Below are positions 25,875 through 34,583 of a stretch of DNA of 64,000 bases, in pieces. Made by a program: the position numbers and the translations under genes. Each line of letters opens with the position of its first letter. Within the stretch, counting starts at the first letter, position 1. The notes under the pieces are model-generated. The model searched no databases. It saw only the letters and a list, made by a program, of their open reading frames with translations, and was not told the origin of the DNA. The stretch comes from CBFHWU01 sp965659665 (GTDB lineage Bacteria; Bacteroidota; Bacteroidia; Flavobacteriales; Flavobacteriaceae). The stretch lies in contig CBFHWU010000029.1 in assembly GCA_965659665.1 (NCBI GenBank), positions 1 to 64,000 of the forward strand, given 5' to 3'.

Positions 25875-26915
25875 TTAAACAACATCAAAGTCAATCGCTA
25901 TATTAGCAGTTTTAGCATGGGCTTGACATGCCAATACTAGACCTGACTTTACTTCTCCGTCTGTCAGTATTTGATTGTGCTGCATATCAGCAATCCCCTT
26001 AGTTACCATACATATACAACTACTGCAAACGCCGCCCTGACACGAGTAGGGAGCATCAATACCAGCATCTAATGCGATATCTAATAATGTTTTTTTATTG
26101 CTAGCTTCCACCATATAGGTTTCTTCATCTACTGTGATAGTAAGTTGTATTTGATTTAAAGCCTCAGGCGTTGTTGTTGATGACTGCAAGACAAACAATT
26201 CTTTTTTGATTTGATCCTCAGTAAATTTATATTGAAGTAAAGCCTTTTCTACGGTTTCAATCATAGCTTGAGGTCCACAGAGAAAAAAAGTAGAAAATAA
26301 ACTATTTTTATGACGATTTTTTAAAATATAATGAACTGTAGATTCATCGATTCTTCCAAAAATACCTTCCTTATCGGGGATACGACTGAAAAGGTATATA
26401 ATATCAAAACGATCTTCATATTTTATTTTCATAGCTTGTAATTCCGATAAAAATAAAGACTCTTTGGAGCTTCGATTACCATAAACCAGAACAAACCTAT
26501 TTTTAGGGTGTGCATCCAAAACCGAACAAGCAATAGATAAAATGGGTGTAATACCGCTACCTGCAGCAAAAGCGCCTATGTTTTGTACAGACTGAGATGG
26601 TTCAAATACAAATCGTCCTTCAGGAGTTCCTACGTCCACTATGTCACCAGATTTAAGATGATTATTCACATAGTTTGAAAATAAACCATTGGGTATCGCT
26701 TTGATTCCTACCTTTAGGTGACGTGCGCTGTTAGAACTACAAATCGAATATGACCTTCTTACTCGTTCACCATTAATGGTGGTCTCTAAACTTAAATATT
26801 GACCAGGTTGAAATTGGTATGCTTCTTTTAAAGTTTTGGGTACGTCAAACTCTACACATACGGCACTAGAAGTAAGTCGTTGAATGGATTTTACTTTTAA
26901 GGAATGAATGGACAT
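25875..26915 (-). CDS. PaaE-like flavin/2Fe-2S ferredoxin reductase
   Basis: The 346-residue protein has three domains. An FAD-binding barrel (1-105) has GQYLSLETTINGERVRRSYS. An NAD(P)H domain (about 105-240) has AAGSGITPILSI. A C-terminal plant-type 2Fe-2S ferredoxin domain (about 255-346) has cysteines in SCQGGVCSSC and a distal LACQA. This is the layout of PaaE and related oxygenase reductases, which carry electrons from NAD(P)H to an oxygenase or desaturase. No oxygenase gene is nearby, so the partner is unknown. It is divergent from the ABC exporter genes. Its 3' end was duplicated (fragment at 25180-25385). Confidence 0.9.
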   Translation of the reverse strand: MSIHSLKVKSIQRLTSSAVCVEFDVPKTLKEAYQFQPGQYLSLETTINGERVRRSYSICSSNSARHLKVGIKAIPNGLFSNYVNNHLKSGDIVDVGTPEGRFVFEPSQSVQNIGAFAAGSGITPILSIACSVLDAHPKNRFVLVYGNRSSKESLFLSELQAMKIKYEDRFDIIYLFSRIPDKEGIFGRIDESTVHYILKNRHKNSLFSTFFLCGPQAMIETVEKALLQYKFTEDQIKKELFVLQSSTTTPEALNQIQLTITVDEETYMVEASNKKTLLDIALDAGIDAPYSCQGGVCSSCICMVTKGIADMQHNQILTDGEVKSGLVLACQAHAKTANIAIDFDVV

Positions 26916-26929
26916 AGTAATTTTTAAGA

Positions 26930-26937
26930 CAAAAGTA
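26930..26937 (-). promoter_or_regulatory. Candidate -7 box of the reductase gene
   Basis: CAAAAGTA on the plus strand is TACTTTTG on the minus strand, matching TAnnTTTG, 14 nt before the reductase ATG. No convincing -33 TTG was found. It lies 9 nt from the -7 box of the divergent gene. Confidence 0.45.
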
Positions 26938-26946
26938 TAAAAATGA

Positions 26947-26954
26947 TATATTTG
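26947..26954 (+). promoter_or_regulatory. Candidate -7 box of the DUF5687 operon
   Basis: TATATTTG matches TAnnTTTG and ends 18 nt before the ATG at 26973. The -33 region lacks a clear TTG. Together with 26930-26937 it forms a tightly packed divergent promoter region of 57 nt. Confidence 0.45.
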
Positions 26955-26972
26955 TAGGTATAATTTTCTTCA

Positions 26973-28442
26973 ATGATTAAACACTTTTTTGATCTTCAAT
27001 GGAAATCGTTCAGGCGTTCTGCCTCCTTTAAAATGGGAGTGGTGATGAACATCTTTATTGTGATTGCTATCCTTTATTTTATATTGCTATTTTCCGCGCT
27101 AGGGTTCATAACTTTTTATGTAGCCGAAAAAAACGATAAAAATCCACTTTTATTTTTAAATGAATTTTTAATTTATGGCTTGTTTTTTTGGGTGGTAATA
27201 AGACATTTTCTCCAGAAATTACCAATTATAAATATCCAACAACTGATAATTTTACCTATAACTAAGAATCGAATTGTTCATTATGCCCTACTAAGAACTT
27301 GTTTTTCTTTCTTCAATTGGGGAAACGCTTTTTATTTTATCCCTTTCTCTGTTATTTTATTAATTGAAGGGTATCCAGTATTGAATGTTTTAAGTTGGCA
27401 TTTAGGTATTTTTGCTCTAGTGTATTGTACCAATTATATCAATGTTTTAATCAATAATAAAGATACTCTTTTTTATATCGTTTTTGGTACTCTTTCTATT
27501 CTTGCGGCCCTTCAATATTATGATATTTTTGACATTACGATATATTCAGCTCCTGTTTTTGAAAGTTTTTATCAACACCCACTAACGGCTTTAGTGGCCT
27601 GCGCAGTGTTGGCATTGCTCTATTATTACACGTTTAATCAATTTAGAAAAGAATTATTTTTAGATGGAAATTTGACAATTAAAAGCGAAAAAGCTAAAAC
27701 ACAGGATTTCGATTGGCTTAACAGATTGGGTGCTAGTGCTGTTTTTATCAAAAATGATATTAAACTCATCACGAGAAATAAAAGATCAAAAGGAACAATC
27801 CTGGCGAGTTTTTTCTTTTTGTTCTATGGATTAATTTTTTTCACGGGCTCGGTCGATATCTATGACAATCCTTATTGGTATATTTTTGCAGCTATATTTA
27901 CCACAGGGGGTTTTTTATTCACCTTTGGTCAGTTTGTACCAAGTTGGGATAGCAGTTACTATCCCCTAATGATGAGTCAAAATATTTCTTATCGCGAGTA
28001 TTTAAACGCAAAATGGGCTCTAGTAATGGCAGCTACTTTTTTTAGCACTCTTCTTTCTCTGGGGTATGTGTATTTCGGATGGGAAGTATTAGCGGCTATT
28101 GTTGCCGGAGGCATCTATAATTTAGGGATTAATTCATATGTTGTCCTTTGGGGGGGAGCATATATAAAAACACCAATTGACCTTACCTCCGCAAAAAAAC
28201 CATTTGGAGATAAAAAATCGTTTAATACCAAAACACTTCTATTGACCATTCCCAAGCTTTTTTTACCTGTTGGATTATTTGCATTAGGAAACTATTTTTT
28301 TGGGATATACGGAGGATATTTATTGGTCGGATGTGTAGGGATATTAGGATTTATTTTTAAAGCAAAGGTCTTTGACCTTATTGAAAGTATTTACAAGGAC
28401 CAAAAATATAAAACGTTAGCCGCGTATAAACAAAAGAACTAA
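26973..28442 (+). CDS. DUF5687 family ABC exporter permease
   Basis: The 489-residue membrane protein has about 12 hydrophobic helices in two halves. The N-terminus is HFFDLQWKSFRRSASFKMG, and the second half begins near LGASAVFIKNDIKLITRNKRS, as in Bacteroidota DUF5687 permeases. It is followed after 1 nt by an ABC ATPase gene, so the two should form an ABC-2-like exporter. The substrate is unknown; no immunity or regulator gene lies beside it. It is not homologous to Wzm-type polysaccharide permeases as far as I can see. Confidence 0.8.
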   Translation: MIKHFFDLQWKSFRRSASFKMGVVMNIFIVIAILYFILLFSALGFITFYVAEKNDKNPLLFLNEFLIYGLFFWVVIRHFLQKLPIINIQQLIILPITKNRIVHYALLRTCFSFFNWGNAFYFIPFSVILLIEGYPVLNVLSWHLGIFALVYCTNYINVLINNKDTLFYIVFGTLSILAALQYYDIFDITIYSAPVFESFYQHPLTALVACAVLALLYYYTFNQFRKELFLDGNLTIKSEKAKTQDFDWLNRLGASAVFIKNDIKLITRNKRSKGTILASFFFLFYGLIFFTGSVDIYDNPYWYIFAAIFTTGGFLFTFGQFVPSWDSSYYPLMMSQNISYREYLNAKWALVMAATFFSTLLSLGYVYFGWEVLAAIVAGGIYNLGINSYVVLWGGAYIKTPIDLTSAKKPFGDKKSFNTKTLLLTIPKLFLPVGLFALGNYFFGIYGGYLLVGCVGILGFIFKAKVFDLIESIYKDQKYKTLAAYKQKN

Positions 28443-28443
28443 T

Positions 28444-29148
28444 ATGATTCAGATACAGAAAATACAAAAAAAATACGCAGAGCACTTGGTTCTTGATATA
28501 GATGCCCTTCAAGTTACAGAAGGTCAGACGTTAGGACTGGTAGGGAATAATGGAGCAGGAAAAACCACTCTATTTAGTTTGTTATTAGATTTAATTGCAC
28601 CGACAAAGGGGCAAATTTTGCTCGATAATATACAAGTCGATCAAAGTGAAGATTGGAAAAAATATACCGCTGCATTTTTAGACGAAAGTTTTTTAATTGG
28701 CTATCTAACACCTGAAGAATATTTTTATTTTATTGGTGATTTAAGAGCGGTATCAAAAACTGAAATTGATCAACTTTTAGCGTCGTTTTCAGATTTTTTT
28801 CATGGGGAGGTTCTAAACCAAAAAAAATACATCCGTGATTTGTCTAAAGGAAACCAAAAAAAAGTGGGTATTGTGGCCACTTTTATCGGAGCGCCTAAGC
28901 TTATCATTTTAGACGAACCTTTTGCTAATTTAGATCCATCAACTCAGATTCGCTTAAAAGACCAACTCAAGAAATTAGCCCAACAAAAGGAAGTAACGGT
29001 ACTTATTTCAAGTCATGATTTACAACACGTAACAGAAGTTTGTGATCGTATTACTGTACTCGAAAAAGGGATAATCGTAAAAGATTTACAGACGACCCCC
29101 AAAACTTTAAAAGAATTAGAAGATTTTTTTACAGCTCAAACTGGATGA
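28444..29148 (+). CDS. ABC transporter ATP-binding protein
   Basis: The 234-residue ATPase has Walker A (GLVGNNGAGKTTLF, about 33-46), a degenerate Q-loop region (AFLDESFLIGYLTPEEYF), the signature LSKGNQKKVG, Walker B (PKLIILDEPFANLDP) and the switch His (LISSHDLQHV). It pairs with the DUF5687 permease directly upstream (spacing 1 nt). Family knowledge supports export of an unknown substrate. No accessory periplasmic subunit is present. Confidence 0.9.
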   Translation: MIQIQKIQKKYAEHLVLDIDALQVTEGQTLGLVGNNGAGKTTLFSLLLDLIAPTKGQILLDNIQVDQSEDWKKYTAAFLDESFLIGYLTPEEYFYFIGDLRAVSKTEIDQLLASFSDFFHGEVLNQKKYIRDLSKGNQKKVGIVATFIGAPKLIILDEPFANLDPSTQIRLKDQLKKLAQQKEVTVLISSHDLQHVTEVCDRITVLEKGIIVKDLQTTPKTLKELEDFFTAQTG

Positions 29149-29195
29149 TATATACTAAATTAACGCTTTTTAAGTTTTAGCTAAGAGAACTTATC

Positions 29196-31637
29196 ATGAA
29201 AAAAGGATTAAGCTGTATTGCAATTATTTTATCGATAGTGGGTTGTTCAACTCAAAAAGATCGGGCTATAAACCGTACTTATCACAGTACAACCACCAAA
29301 TTTAATGTCCTTTTCAATGGCCATGAGGCATTACAAGCGGGGATTGATCGCCTAATTGATCAACAACAAGATAATTTTTGGGAACAATTAGCCCCTGAAC
29401 CCTATACCCTTAGGTCAATTTTTGATGATAATTATCGCCCAGACCCTATGTTTGAACGCGCTGAAGAAAAAGCGGTATTAGCAGTTCAAAAACACAGTAT
29501 GCTCATCGATGGAGATCAAAAGAATAATCAAATTGACGAAGCTTATATGCTCCTTGGAAAAGCGCGTTATTTTGACGGACGTTACCTACCAGCACAAGAA
29601 GCGTTTAACTATATACTAACTAATCTAAATCCTTCAGACCAAGTGGAGGAAGCTCAATTGTGGAGAGCTAAGATATTTCTTCATCTATTTCAAGAGGATA
29701 GAGCCATTAATGAGCTAAAATCACTAGTAAATAATGCATCCTTAAGTATCGAAGATTATGTTGAAGCAAATGCTGCTTTGGCTAAAGCATATTTAATCAA
29801 TAACCAAACGAACCAGGCTATTCAACCGATCAATAAAGCGGCCTTACTCACTAAAAATAAAACGCTTTCAGCAAGGTACACGTATTTGTTGGGTCAAATA
29901 TACGATCAATTAGGATTACGAGATTCGGCTTCACTTGCCTACCAGCGAGTGGTTGATTTTAATCGAGCAATTCCTCGTAAATACTGGATTCATGCCAAGC
30001 TTTCTCAACTCGTAACCGGTATGTTTCCTCAACTTGAGACTGAGGAGATGTTTTATAGACTAGAAAAAAATCAAGAAAACAAAAAATACCTCGATAAGAT
30101 ATTTTACTCTCAAGCGGTTCATAGTTTACGTTATCAACAAATAGACGTTGCAGAAACGTATTTTAACAAAGCTCTCAGAACCGATACTAGTGATGAATTT
30201 TTAAAGGCATTAAGCTACGAAGCCCTCTCTGAATTATCCTTTGACAGGCCCAATTATGTAGCGGCAGGGGCGTATCTTGATAGTACTTTAATAGCATTAG
30301 ATAATAAATCAAGAAAGTACCGAAAAATTCAAAGAAAAAGAGAAAAGTTAGACGATATTATTGAATACGAAACCACCATCAAAGAATCGGATTCCTTACT
30401 CGTTTTGATGAATAAAAGCCCTGAGGAGTTAACACAACTTTTCCAAACTTATATTCAGGACCTCAAAACGCTAGATGCTCAAAAAGCACTTGCTATGAAA
30501 CAACAAAGTGTTATTAAAAACACCTCTTTTTCAGGGGGGAATTTTTATTTTTATAATAGCGCTGAGCTCAATCAGGGAAGAAATGATTTTTTTCGTTTAT
30601 GGGGAGATATTCCACTAGTCGATAATTGGAGATCAACAAACTTGCGTAAAAATCAAGTAACCGAAAACAATATCATATCAACTGATACAATAGCAAAAAC
30701 AGTCAATCCAAGGTATGAATTGGCAACGTACCTAGGCCAAATCCCCCCTAATGAGAAAATGGATAGCATCATTGGGATTCGTAACGAGGCATATTATCAG
30801 GCAGGTTTAGCCTACAAAGAACAGTTTTCGGAAGATCGACTTGCGATAAACCGTTTAGAAAAATTACTAACATTTAACCCTGAAGTTAACTACTCGCTTC
30901 CGAGTAAGTATCATTTGTATCAAGCTCACCGAACTATCGATAGTTCAAAAGCTATGGAATATAGAAATGCAATCCTTAGTCAACACCCTAATTCAGCATT
31001 TGCGAAAATTCTTTCAAATCCAGATGAAATGGCCCAGATTATAGCAAATATTGAGGCTAATCTTGCAGTGCAAGATAGCTTGCATTTGACGCAAGAATTC
31101 GACAAAGTAATAGCACTTACAGACTCTCTTCTCCCAGTTGTTCAAGACAAGACAATAGGAGCCTATTTGATGCTTAATAAGGCGAAGGCAACAGGAAGGC
31201 TTTATGGGATTGAGGCGTACATTAAATCGCTAGAAGAAGTCGCGACAACCTATCCCAACCAAGAAAAGGGAAAATGGGCTTTGACTCAGATTGAACCGCT
31301 AAAAAACCTTAAGCCTATTGAAGATGCTTCTGGTGAACCAAAAGTAATTTTTATACGCAATCGACAACAGCAAAAAGAAACATTGGAGATCAAAGAAGAA
31401 CTTCTTCATTGGGCTGAATCATTAGGTTTACAAAATGTCTTGAGTTTTTCACTTGACATTTACGACAATAACGATGAAGGGTTAGTTATTCATGGATTGA
31501 GTTCAATTAATCAAGCAGAAGAAATAAGAAATTTAATCCTTCAAGAAAACAAAAAATTGAAGAACAACCGAAATTTTGTAGTTTTGGGGGATCAATATCG
31601 TAATATGTTGATATTTAAAGATTTTGAATCTTTGTAA
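29196..31637 (+). CDS. porW: T9SS periplasmic lipoprotein PorW/SprE
   Basis: The 813-residue lipoprotein (lipobox IVGC, Cys17) starts with the characteristic RAINRTYHSTTTKFNVLFNGHEAL and carries many TPR-like helices (about 110-260, 290-350 and 540-620). This matches PorW/SprE, which links the T9SS translocon to the PorL/M motor and is needed for gliding in Flavobacterium. It is the only T9SS machinery gene in the window; the secreted substrates at 1-832, 22473-24884 and 41661-43118 depend on such a system. Length agrees with the family. Confidence 0.9.
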   Translation: MKKGLSCIAIILSIVGCSTQKDRAINRTYHSTTTKFNVLFNGHEALQAGIDRLIDQQQDNFWEQLAPEPYTLRSIFDDNYRPDPMFERAEEKAVLAVQKHSMLIDGDQKNNQIDEAYMLLGKARYFDGRYLPAQEAFNYILTNLNPSDQVEEAQLWRAKIFLHLFQEDRAINELKSLVNNASLSIEDYVEANAALAKAYLINNQTNQAIQPINKAALLTKNKTLSARYTYLLGQIYDQLGLRDSASLAYQRVVDFNRAIPRKYWIHAKLSQLVTGMFPQLETEEMFYRLEKNQENKKYLDKIFYSQAVHSLRYQQIDVAETYFNKALRTDTSDEFLKALSYEALSELSFDRPNYVAAGAYLDSTLIALDNKSRKYRKIQRKREKLDDIIEYETTIKESDSLLVLMNKSPEELTQLFQTYIQDLKTLDAQKALAMKQQSVIKNTSFSGGNFYFYNSAELNQGRNDFFRLWGDIPLVDNWRSTNLRKNQVTENNIISTDTIAKTVNPRYELATYLGQIPPNEKMDSIIGIRNEAYYQAGLAYKEQFSEDRLAINRLEKLLTFNPEVNYSLPSKYHLYQAHRTIDSSKAMEYRNAILSQHPNSAFAKILSNPDEMAQIIANIEANLAVQDSLHLTQEFDKVIALTDSLLPVVQDKTIGAYLMLNKAKATGRLYGIEAYIKSLEEVATTYPNQEKGKWALTQIEPLKNLKPIEDASGEPKVIFIRNRQQQKETLEIKEELLHWAESLGLQNVLSFSLDIYDNNDEGLVIHGLSSINQAEEIRNLILQENKKLKNNRNFVVLGDQYRNMLIFKDFESL

Positions 31638-31646
31638 AAAAATAAT

Positions 31647-32066
31647 ATGTTCGAAAAATCCAAAAACAGATATTCCATGGACAATTCAAAAACAGGAGTA
31701 AAAATCAATTTTATTGAGCCGAACACCAAAATTGTGGGTGATATTAATTCACAGGCAGACTTCCGGTTTGATGGTACTCTTGAGGGAACTATCCGTACAA
31801 CTGGACGTGTGGTAATTGGAAAAGAAGGAAAAATCACGGGAAATGTGTATTGTACCAATGCGGATGTTTTAGGACATTTTAAAGGCGAATTAGAAGCGAC
31901 TAACCTACTTTCCGTTAAATCAGGAGGCCAAATTGAAGGGCAAATAACAACAAGTAAGCTGGCCGTTGAGGTTGGAGCAACACTAAATGCGCAATGCATT
32001 ATGAAAGGAAAGAGTGTAAAATCCTTAAACGCCACAAATGACCAAGAATCCGAAAAAACGGCCTAA
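31647..32066 (+). CDS. Bactofilin (polymer-forming cytoskeletal protein)
   Basis: The 139-residue protein is a bactofilin. A short disordered N-terminus precedes a right-handed beta-helix built of short repeats (IVGDINSQADFRFDGTLEG, GRVVIGKEGKITGNVYCTN, NLLSVKSGGQIEGQITTSK, VGATLNAQCIM). Bactofilins polymerise without nucleotide and scaffold cell-wall or envelope enzymes. It starts 9 nt after porW, and its last 29 nt overlap the start of atpZ in another frame. It is probably co-transcribed with both. Confidence 0.92.
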   Translation: MFEKSKNRYSMDNSKTGVKINFIEPNTKIVGDINSQADFRFDGTLEGTIRTTGRVVIGKEGKITGNVYCTNADVLGHFKGELEATNLLSVKSGGQIEGQITTSKLAVEVGATLNAQCIMKGKSVKSLNATNDQESEKTA

Positions 32067-32250
32067 TACTTGGGCTGTATTTATCACCTACAGTATACAA
32101 ATGGGGGTGATGCTTTACTTAGCTTCTCGTGCAGGGAAGTGGCTCGATGCTCGTTATGATAGTGGAAAAACATTTGCCTTACTTTGTGTAATGGTCGCCC
32201 TTTTTTTAAGTTTGTATGCTTTTATAAAAAAGCTTAACAAACTTAATTAA
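32038..32250 (+). CDS. atpZ: AtpZ/AtpI family ATP synthase accessory protein
   Basis: The 70-residue protein has two transmembrane helices (about 12-29 and 43-62) and a basic N-terminus. The first helix carries the FITYSIQMGVMLYLASRAGK pattern of AtpZ/AtpI. In other bacteria AtpI-type proteins help assemble the c-ring and may handle Mg/Ca. It overlaps the bactofilin gene by 29 nt and ends on the base where the next ORF begins, so it belongs to the atp leader genes. Confidence 0.82.
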   Translation: MTKNPKKRPNTWAVFITYSIQMGVMLYLASRAGKWLDARYDSGKTFALLCVMVALFLSLYAFIKKLNKLN

Positions 32251-32618
32251 TGTCACCTAATCTTTTACGTTTTGCAATTTATTTACTCCTTATTTTAGCG
32301 GTTTCTTTTTTTATTCAATTTCTTTTTTTTAAAAATTTAATCACTATACTAATTGTTAATTATGTATTGAATTTTTTTTTAGCCATTTTTATATGTGCAG
32401 CTTATTTCTATTTTTATGCCCTAAAAATGAATATTGAAGGATTTGTCTTTATGGGAGGCAGCTTACTGAAATTGATGGCTTATTTTATTTTTATTCTCCC
32501 ACTTTTTAAGCAGGATGGAGAGTTCACTAAAAGCGAATTCTCTCTTTTTTTTATCCCTTATTTCTTGTGTCTTTTCTTTGAAGTTTTTTGGATTGCAAAT
32601 AGTTTAAATAAACAATGA
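32250..32618 (+). CDS. Small membrane protein of the atp locus (DUF6168-like)
   Basis: The 122-residue protein has four hydrophobic helices (about 5-25, 28-52, 62-82 and 90-115) and very little polar sequence. It occupies the place where many flavobacterial atp operons carry a DUF6168 protein, which I recall from related genomes. The name is inferred. It overlaps the atpZ stop by 1 nt (TAATG). By position it resembles AtpI/UncI, but no conserved motif supports a function. Confidence 0.6.
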   Translation: MSPNLLRFAIYLLLILAVSFFIQFLFFKNLITILIVNYVLNFFLAIFICAAYFYFYALKMNIEGFVFMGGSLLKLMAYFIFILPLFKQDGEFTKSEFSLFFIPYFLCLFFEVFWIANSLNKQ

Positions 32619-32659
32619 AGCTTTAACAAAAAAGAATTTTTTATTTTTATTGAAACCCT

Positions 32660-32667
32660 TACATTTG
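32660..32667 (+). promoter_or_regulatory. Candidate -7 box upstream of atpB
   Basis: TACATTTGC fits TAnnTTTG(Y) and lies 37 nt before the atpB ATG, in the 85-nt gap after the DUF6168-like gene. No clear -33 TTG is seen. It would allow transcription of atpBEFHAG independent of the porW-bactofilin region. Confidence 0.45.
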
Positions 32668-32703
32668 CACCGTCCAAATTGACATTGTTAATAGAGGAAT
32701 TCG

Positions 32704-33786
32704 ATGATGAACTGGAAATACATATTTATTACGTTGTTATTTAGTTGTTCAACTACGATTTCTTATGCAAATTCTACTAACATAGAAGAATCAAAAAAAG
32801 GAGATTTAAAATCTGAAATAAAAGCGTATATTCTTCATCACCTCGAAGATACCCACGATTTTAGTCTTGGCTCCTACACCACAGACCAAGGAGAGCACAA
32901 ATATATTGGATTTTCACTTCCAGTCATTTTATGGGATGATGGGTTGAAGACTTTTATGTCAGGAAAGCTAAAGCACGGAAAAGCAGTTGCTAATATTGAG
33001 GGTAATTATTACAAATTATATCACGGCAAAATATACAAAACAGACCCCGAGGGAACCATACTATATGATGACGAATATCACCCCACAAATGTTGCTCCCT
33101 TAGATTTGTCAATGACAAAAAGCGTAGTTTCTATGCTTTTTATTGCAGTTTTGATGTTTATGTTATTTAGAAGCCTGGGACGATCATATGCCAGTAATAA
33201 TGGAATCGCAACAGGTATTGGTCGCTTTTTTGAGCCTATCATTCTATACATAAGAGATGAAATAGCGATCCCAAACATTGGGGTAAAACATCATAGAAGA
33301 TACATGAGTTTCTTACTTACCGTTTTTTTCTTTATTTGGTTCTTAAATATGTTGGGATTAACCCCTTTGGGGGTTAACGTAACAGGGAATATTGCCGTTA
33401 CTTTCGGTTTAGCATTGGTTACATTTTTAATCACTAATTTTACGGCGAATAAAAATTATTGGGGACACATATTTTGGATGCCAGGAGTACCCTTTCTAAT
33501 GAAAATAGCCTTGGCGCCCATTGAATTATTAGGGGTTTTTATCAAACCTTTTTCATTACTCATCCGATTGTACGCTAATATGCAAGCGGGTCATATTGTA
33601 CTGTTCAGTTTGATCGGTTTGATGTTTATTTTCAACAGCTGGTTAGGTAGCAGTTTGTCCTTTGTATTGGCATTTGCTATATCAATCATTGAAATTTTAG
33701 TAGCCTTATTACAGGCATATATATTTACCATGCTCTCAGCATTATATTTTGGATTTGCTGTGGAGGAACACGATGAAATACATTAA
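32704..33786 (+). CDS. atpB: F-type ATP synthase subunit a
   Basis: The 360-residue protein has a Sec signal-like N-terminus (about 1-23) and an extra periplasmic domain (about 24-135) before the usual membrane part. This extended form is typical of Bacteroidota. The essential proton-channel arginine is in LLIRLYANMQAGHIV (about residue 289), and the last helices contain FVLAFAISIIEILVALLQAYIF. It forms the stator half-channels facing the c-ring. Either ATG at 32704 or 32707 may be used. Confidence 0.96.
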   Translation: MMNWKYIFITLLFSCSTTISYANSTNIEESKKGDLKSEIKAYILHHLEDTHDFSLGSYTTDQGEHKYIGFSLPVILWDDGLKTFMSGKLKHGKAVANIEGNYYKLYHGKIYKTDPEGTILYDDEYHPTNVAPLDLSMTKSVVSMLFIAVLMFMLFRSLGRSYASNNGIATGIGRFFEPIILYIRDEIAIPNIGVKHHRRYMSFLLTVFFFIWFLNMLGLTPLGVNVTGNIAVTFGLALVTFLITNFTANKNYWGHIFWMPGVPFLMKIALAPIELLGVFIKPFSLLIRLYANMQAGHIVLFSLIGLMFIFNSWLGSSLSFVLAFAISIIEILVALLQAYIFTMLSALYFGFAVEEHDEIH

Positions 33787-33817
33787 ATTATCATATAACA
33801 ATTAAAACAACATATAT

Positions 33818-34009
33818 ATGGAAATTCCAGCTATTGTAGGTGCAGGATTAGTAGTAATCGGAGTAGGAGTAGGAATTGGTAACATTGGTAGTTCCGCGAT
33901 GGAAGCCATTGCTCGTCAACCTGAAGCCTATGGAAAGATTCAAACAGCAATGTTAATTGCTGCAGCTCTTATTGAAGGTATCGGATTCGCAGCTTTGTTT
34001 GCAGTATAA
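33818..34009 (+). CDS. atpE: F-type ATP synthase subunit c
   Basis: The 63-residue hairpin protein is at the short end for this family. Helix 1 carries the glycine motif VIGVGVGIGNIG and the polar loop ARQPEA. Helix 2 carries the ion-binding Glu in ALIEGIGF. The residue after Glu is Gly, not Ser/Thr, and the helix 1 site is Asn/Gly, which argues for proton rather than sodium coupling. It lies 31 nt after atpB and is followed by an intercistronic hairpin. Confidence 0.95.
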   Translation: MEIPAIVGAGLVVIGVGVGIGNIGSSAMEAIARQPEAYGKIQTAMLIAAALIEGIGFAALFAV

Positions 34010-34030
34010 AGATAACTCACCATGAAAAAT

Positions 34031-34058
34031 AGTGGCGACAACAATACCTGTCGCTGCT
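34031..34058 (+). promoter_or_regulatory. Intercistronic hairpin between atpE and atpF
   Basis: AGTGGCGACA (34031-34040) pairs with TGTCGCTGCT (34049-34058) as a 10-bp stem with two G-U pairs and an 8-nt loop. No U-run follows, so it looks like an mRNA-stabilising or partial-termination element rather than a full terminator. It is well placed to raise atpE over downstream genes, as c subunits are needed in excess. Confidence 0.55.
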
Positions 34059-34082
34059 TTCGTGGTTGTAATATAAATTGAT

Positions 34083-34583
34083 ATGGAAAAATTATTAGGT
34101 GAGTTTTCTTTTGGACTCTTTATTTGGCAAACCTTTATCTTTGTAGGCCTTATTTTATTGCTCAAAAAATTTGCTTGGAAGCCTATCCTCGGGTCAATCA
34201 ACGAGCGAGAAGAGGGGATTCAAAACGCATTGAAAGCTGCTGAAGAAGCACGAAAAGAAATGCAAAATGTCCAAGCAGACAACGAACGCATTTTAAAAGA
34301 AGCCCGTGCCGAAAGAGACCATTTGCTTAAAGAAGCTCGTGAGCTCAAACAAAAACTCATTGATGACGCTAAAAATGACGCACAGCTTCAGGCGAGTCAA
34401 ATCTTATCACAAGCTCAAGCGGCTATTGTTTCTGAAAAACAAGCAGCGATTGAAGAACTCAAAAACCAAGTTGCTCTTTTATCTATTGATATCGCTGAAA
34501 AAGTGACTAAACAAGCCCTTTCAAACGATAAAAAACAAAATGAGTTGGTTCAATCACTTCTTAAAGACGTAAATATTCAGTAA
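34083..34583 (+). CDS. atpF: F-type ATP synthase subunit b
   Basis: The 166-residue protein has an N-terminal membrane helix (about 9-28, LFIWQTFIFVGLILLL) and then a long charged coiled coil (about 38-150, rich in AEEARKEMQNVQ-type heptads). This is the peripheral stalk architecture of subunit b. It follows atpE after a 73-nt gap containing a hairpin, and its stop overlaps the atpH start by 1 nt (TAATG). Confidence 0.93.
   Translation: MEKLLGEFSFGLFIWQTFIFVGLILLLKKFAWKPILGSINEREEGIQNALKAAEEARKEMQNVQADNERILKEARAERDHLLKEARELKQKLIDDAKNDAQLQASQILSQAQAAIVSEKQAAIEELKNQVALLSIDIAEKVTKQALSNDKKQNELVQSLLKDVNIQ

Larger units (their letters stand above)
25400..26110 (+). repeat. Tandem duplication, copy B
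   Basis: This second copy holds a decayed 3' fragment of the T9SS gene (about 25440-25626), intact small gene B (25642-25815) and the 3' end of the intact reductase gene on the minus strand (from 25875). The junction with copy A falls somewhere in 25385-25440, where I could not align either side. Confidence 0.75.
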
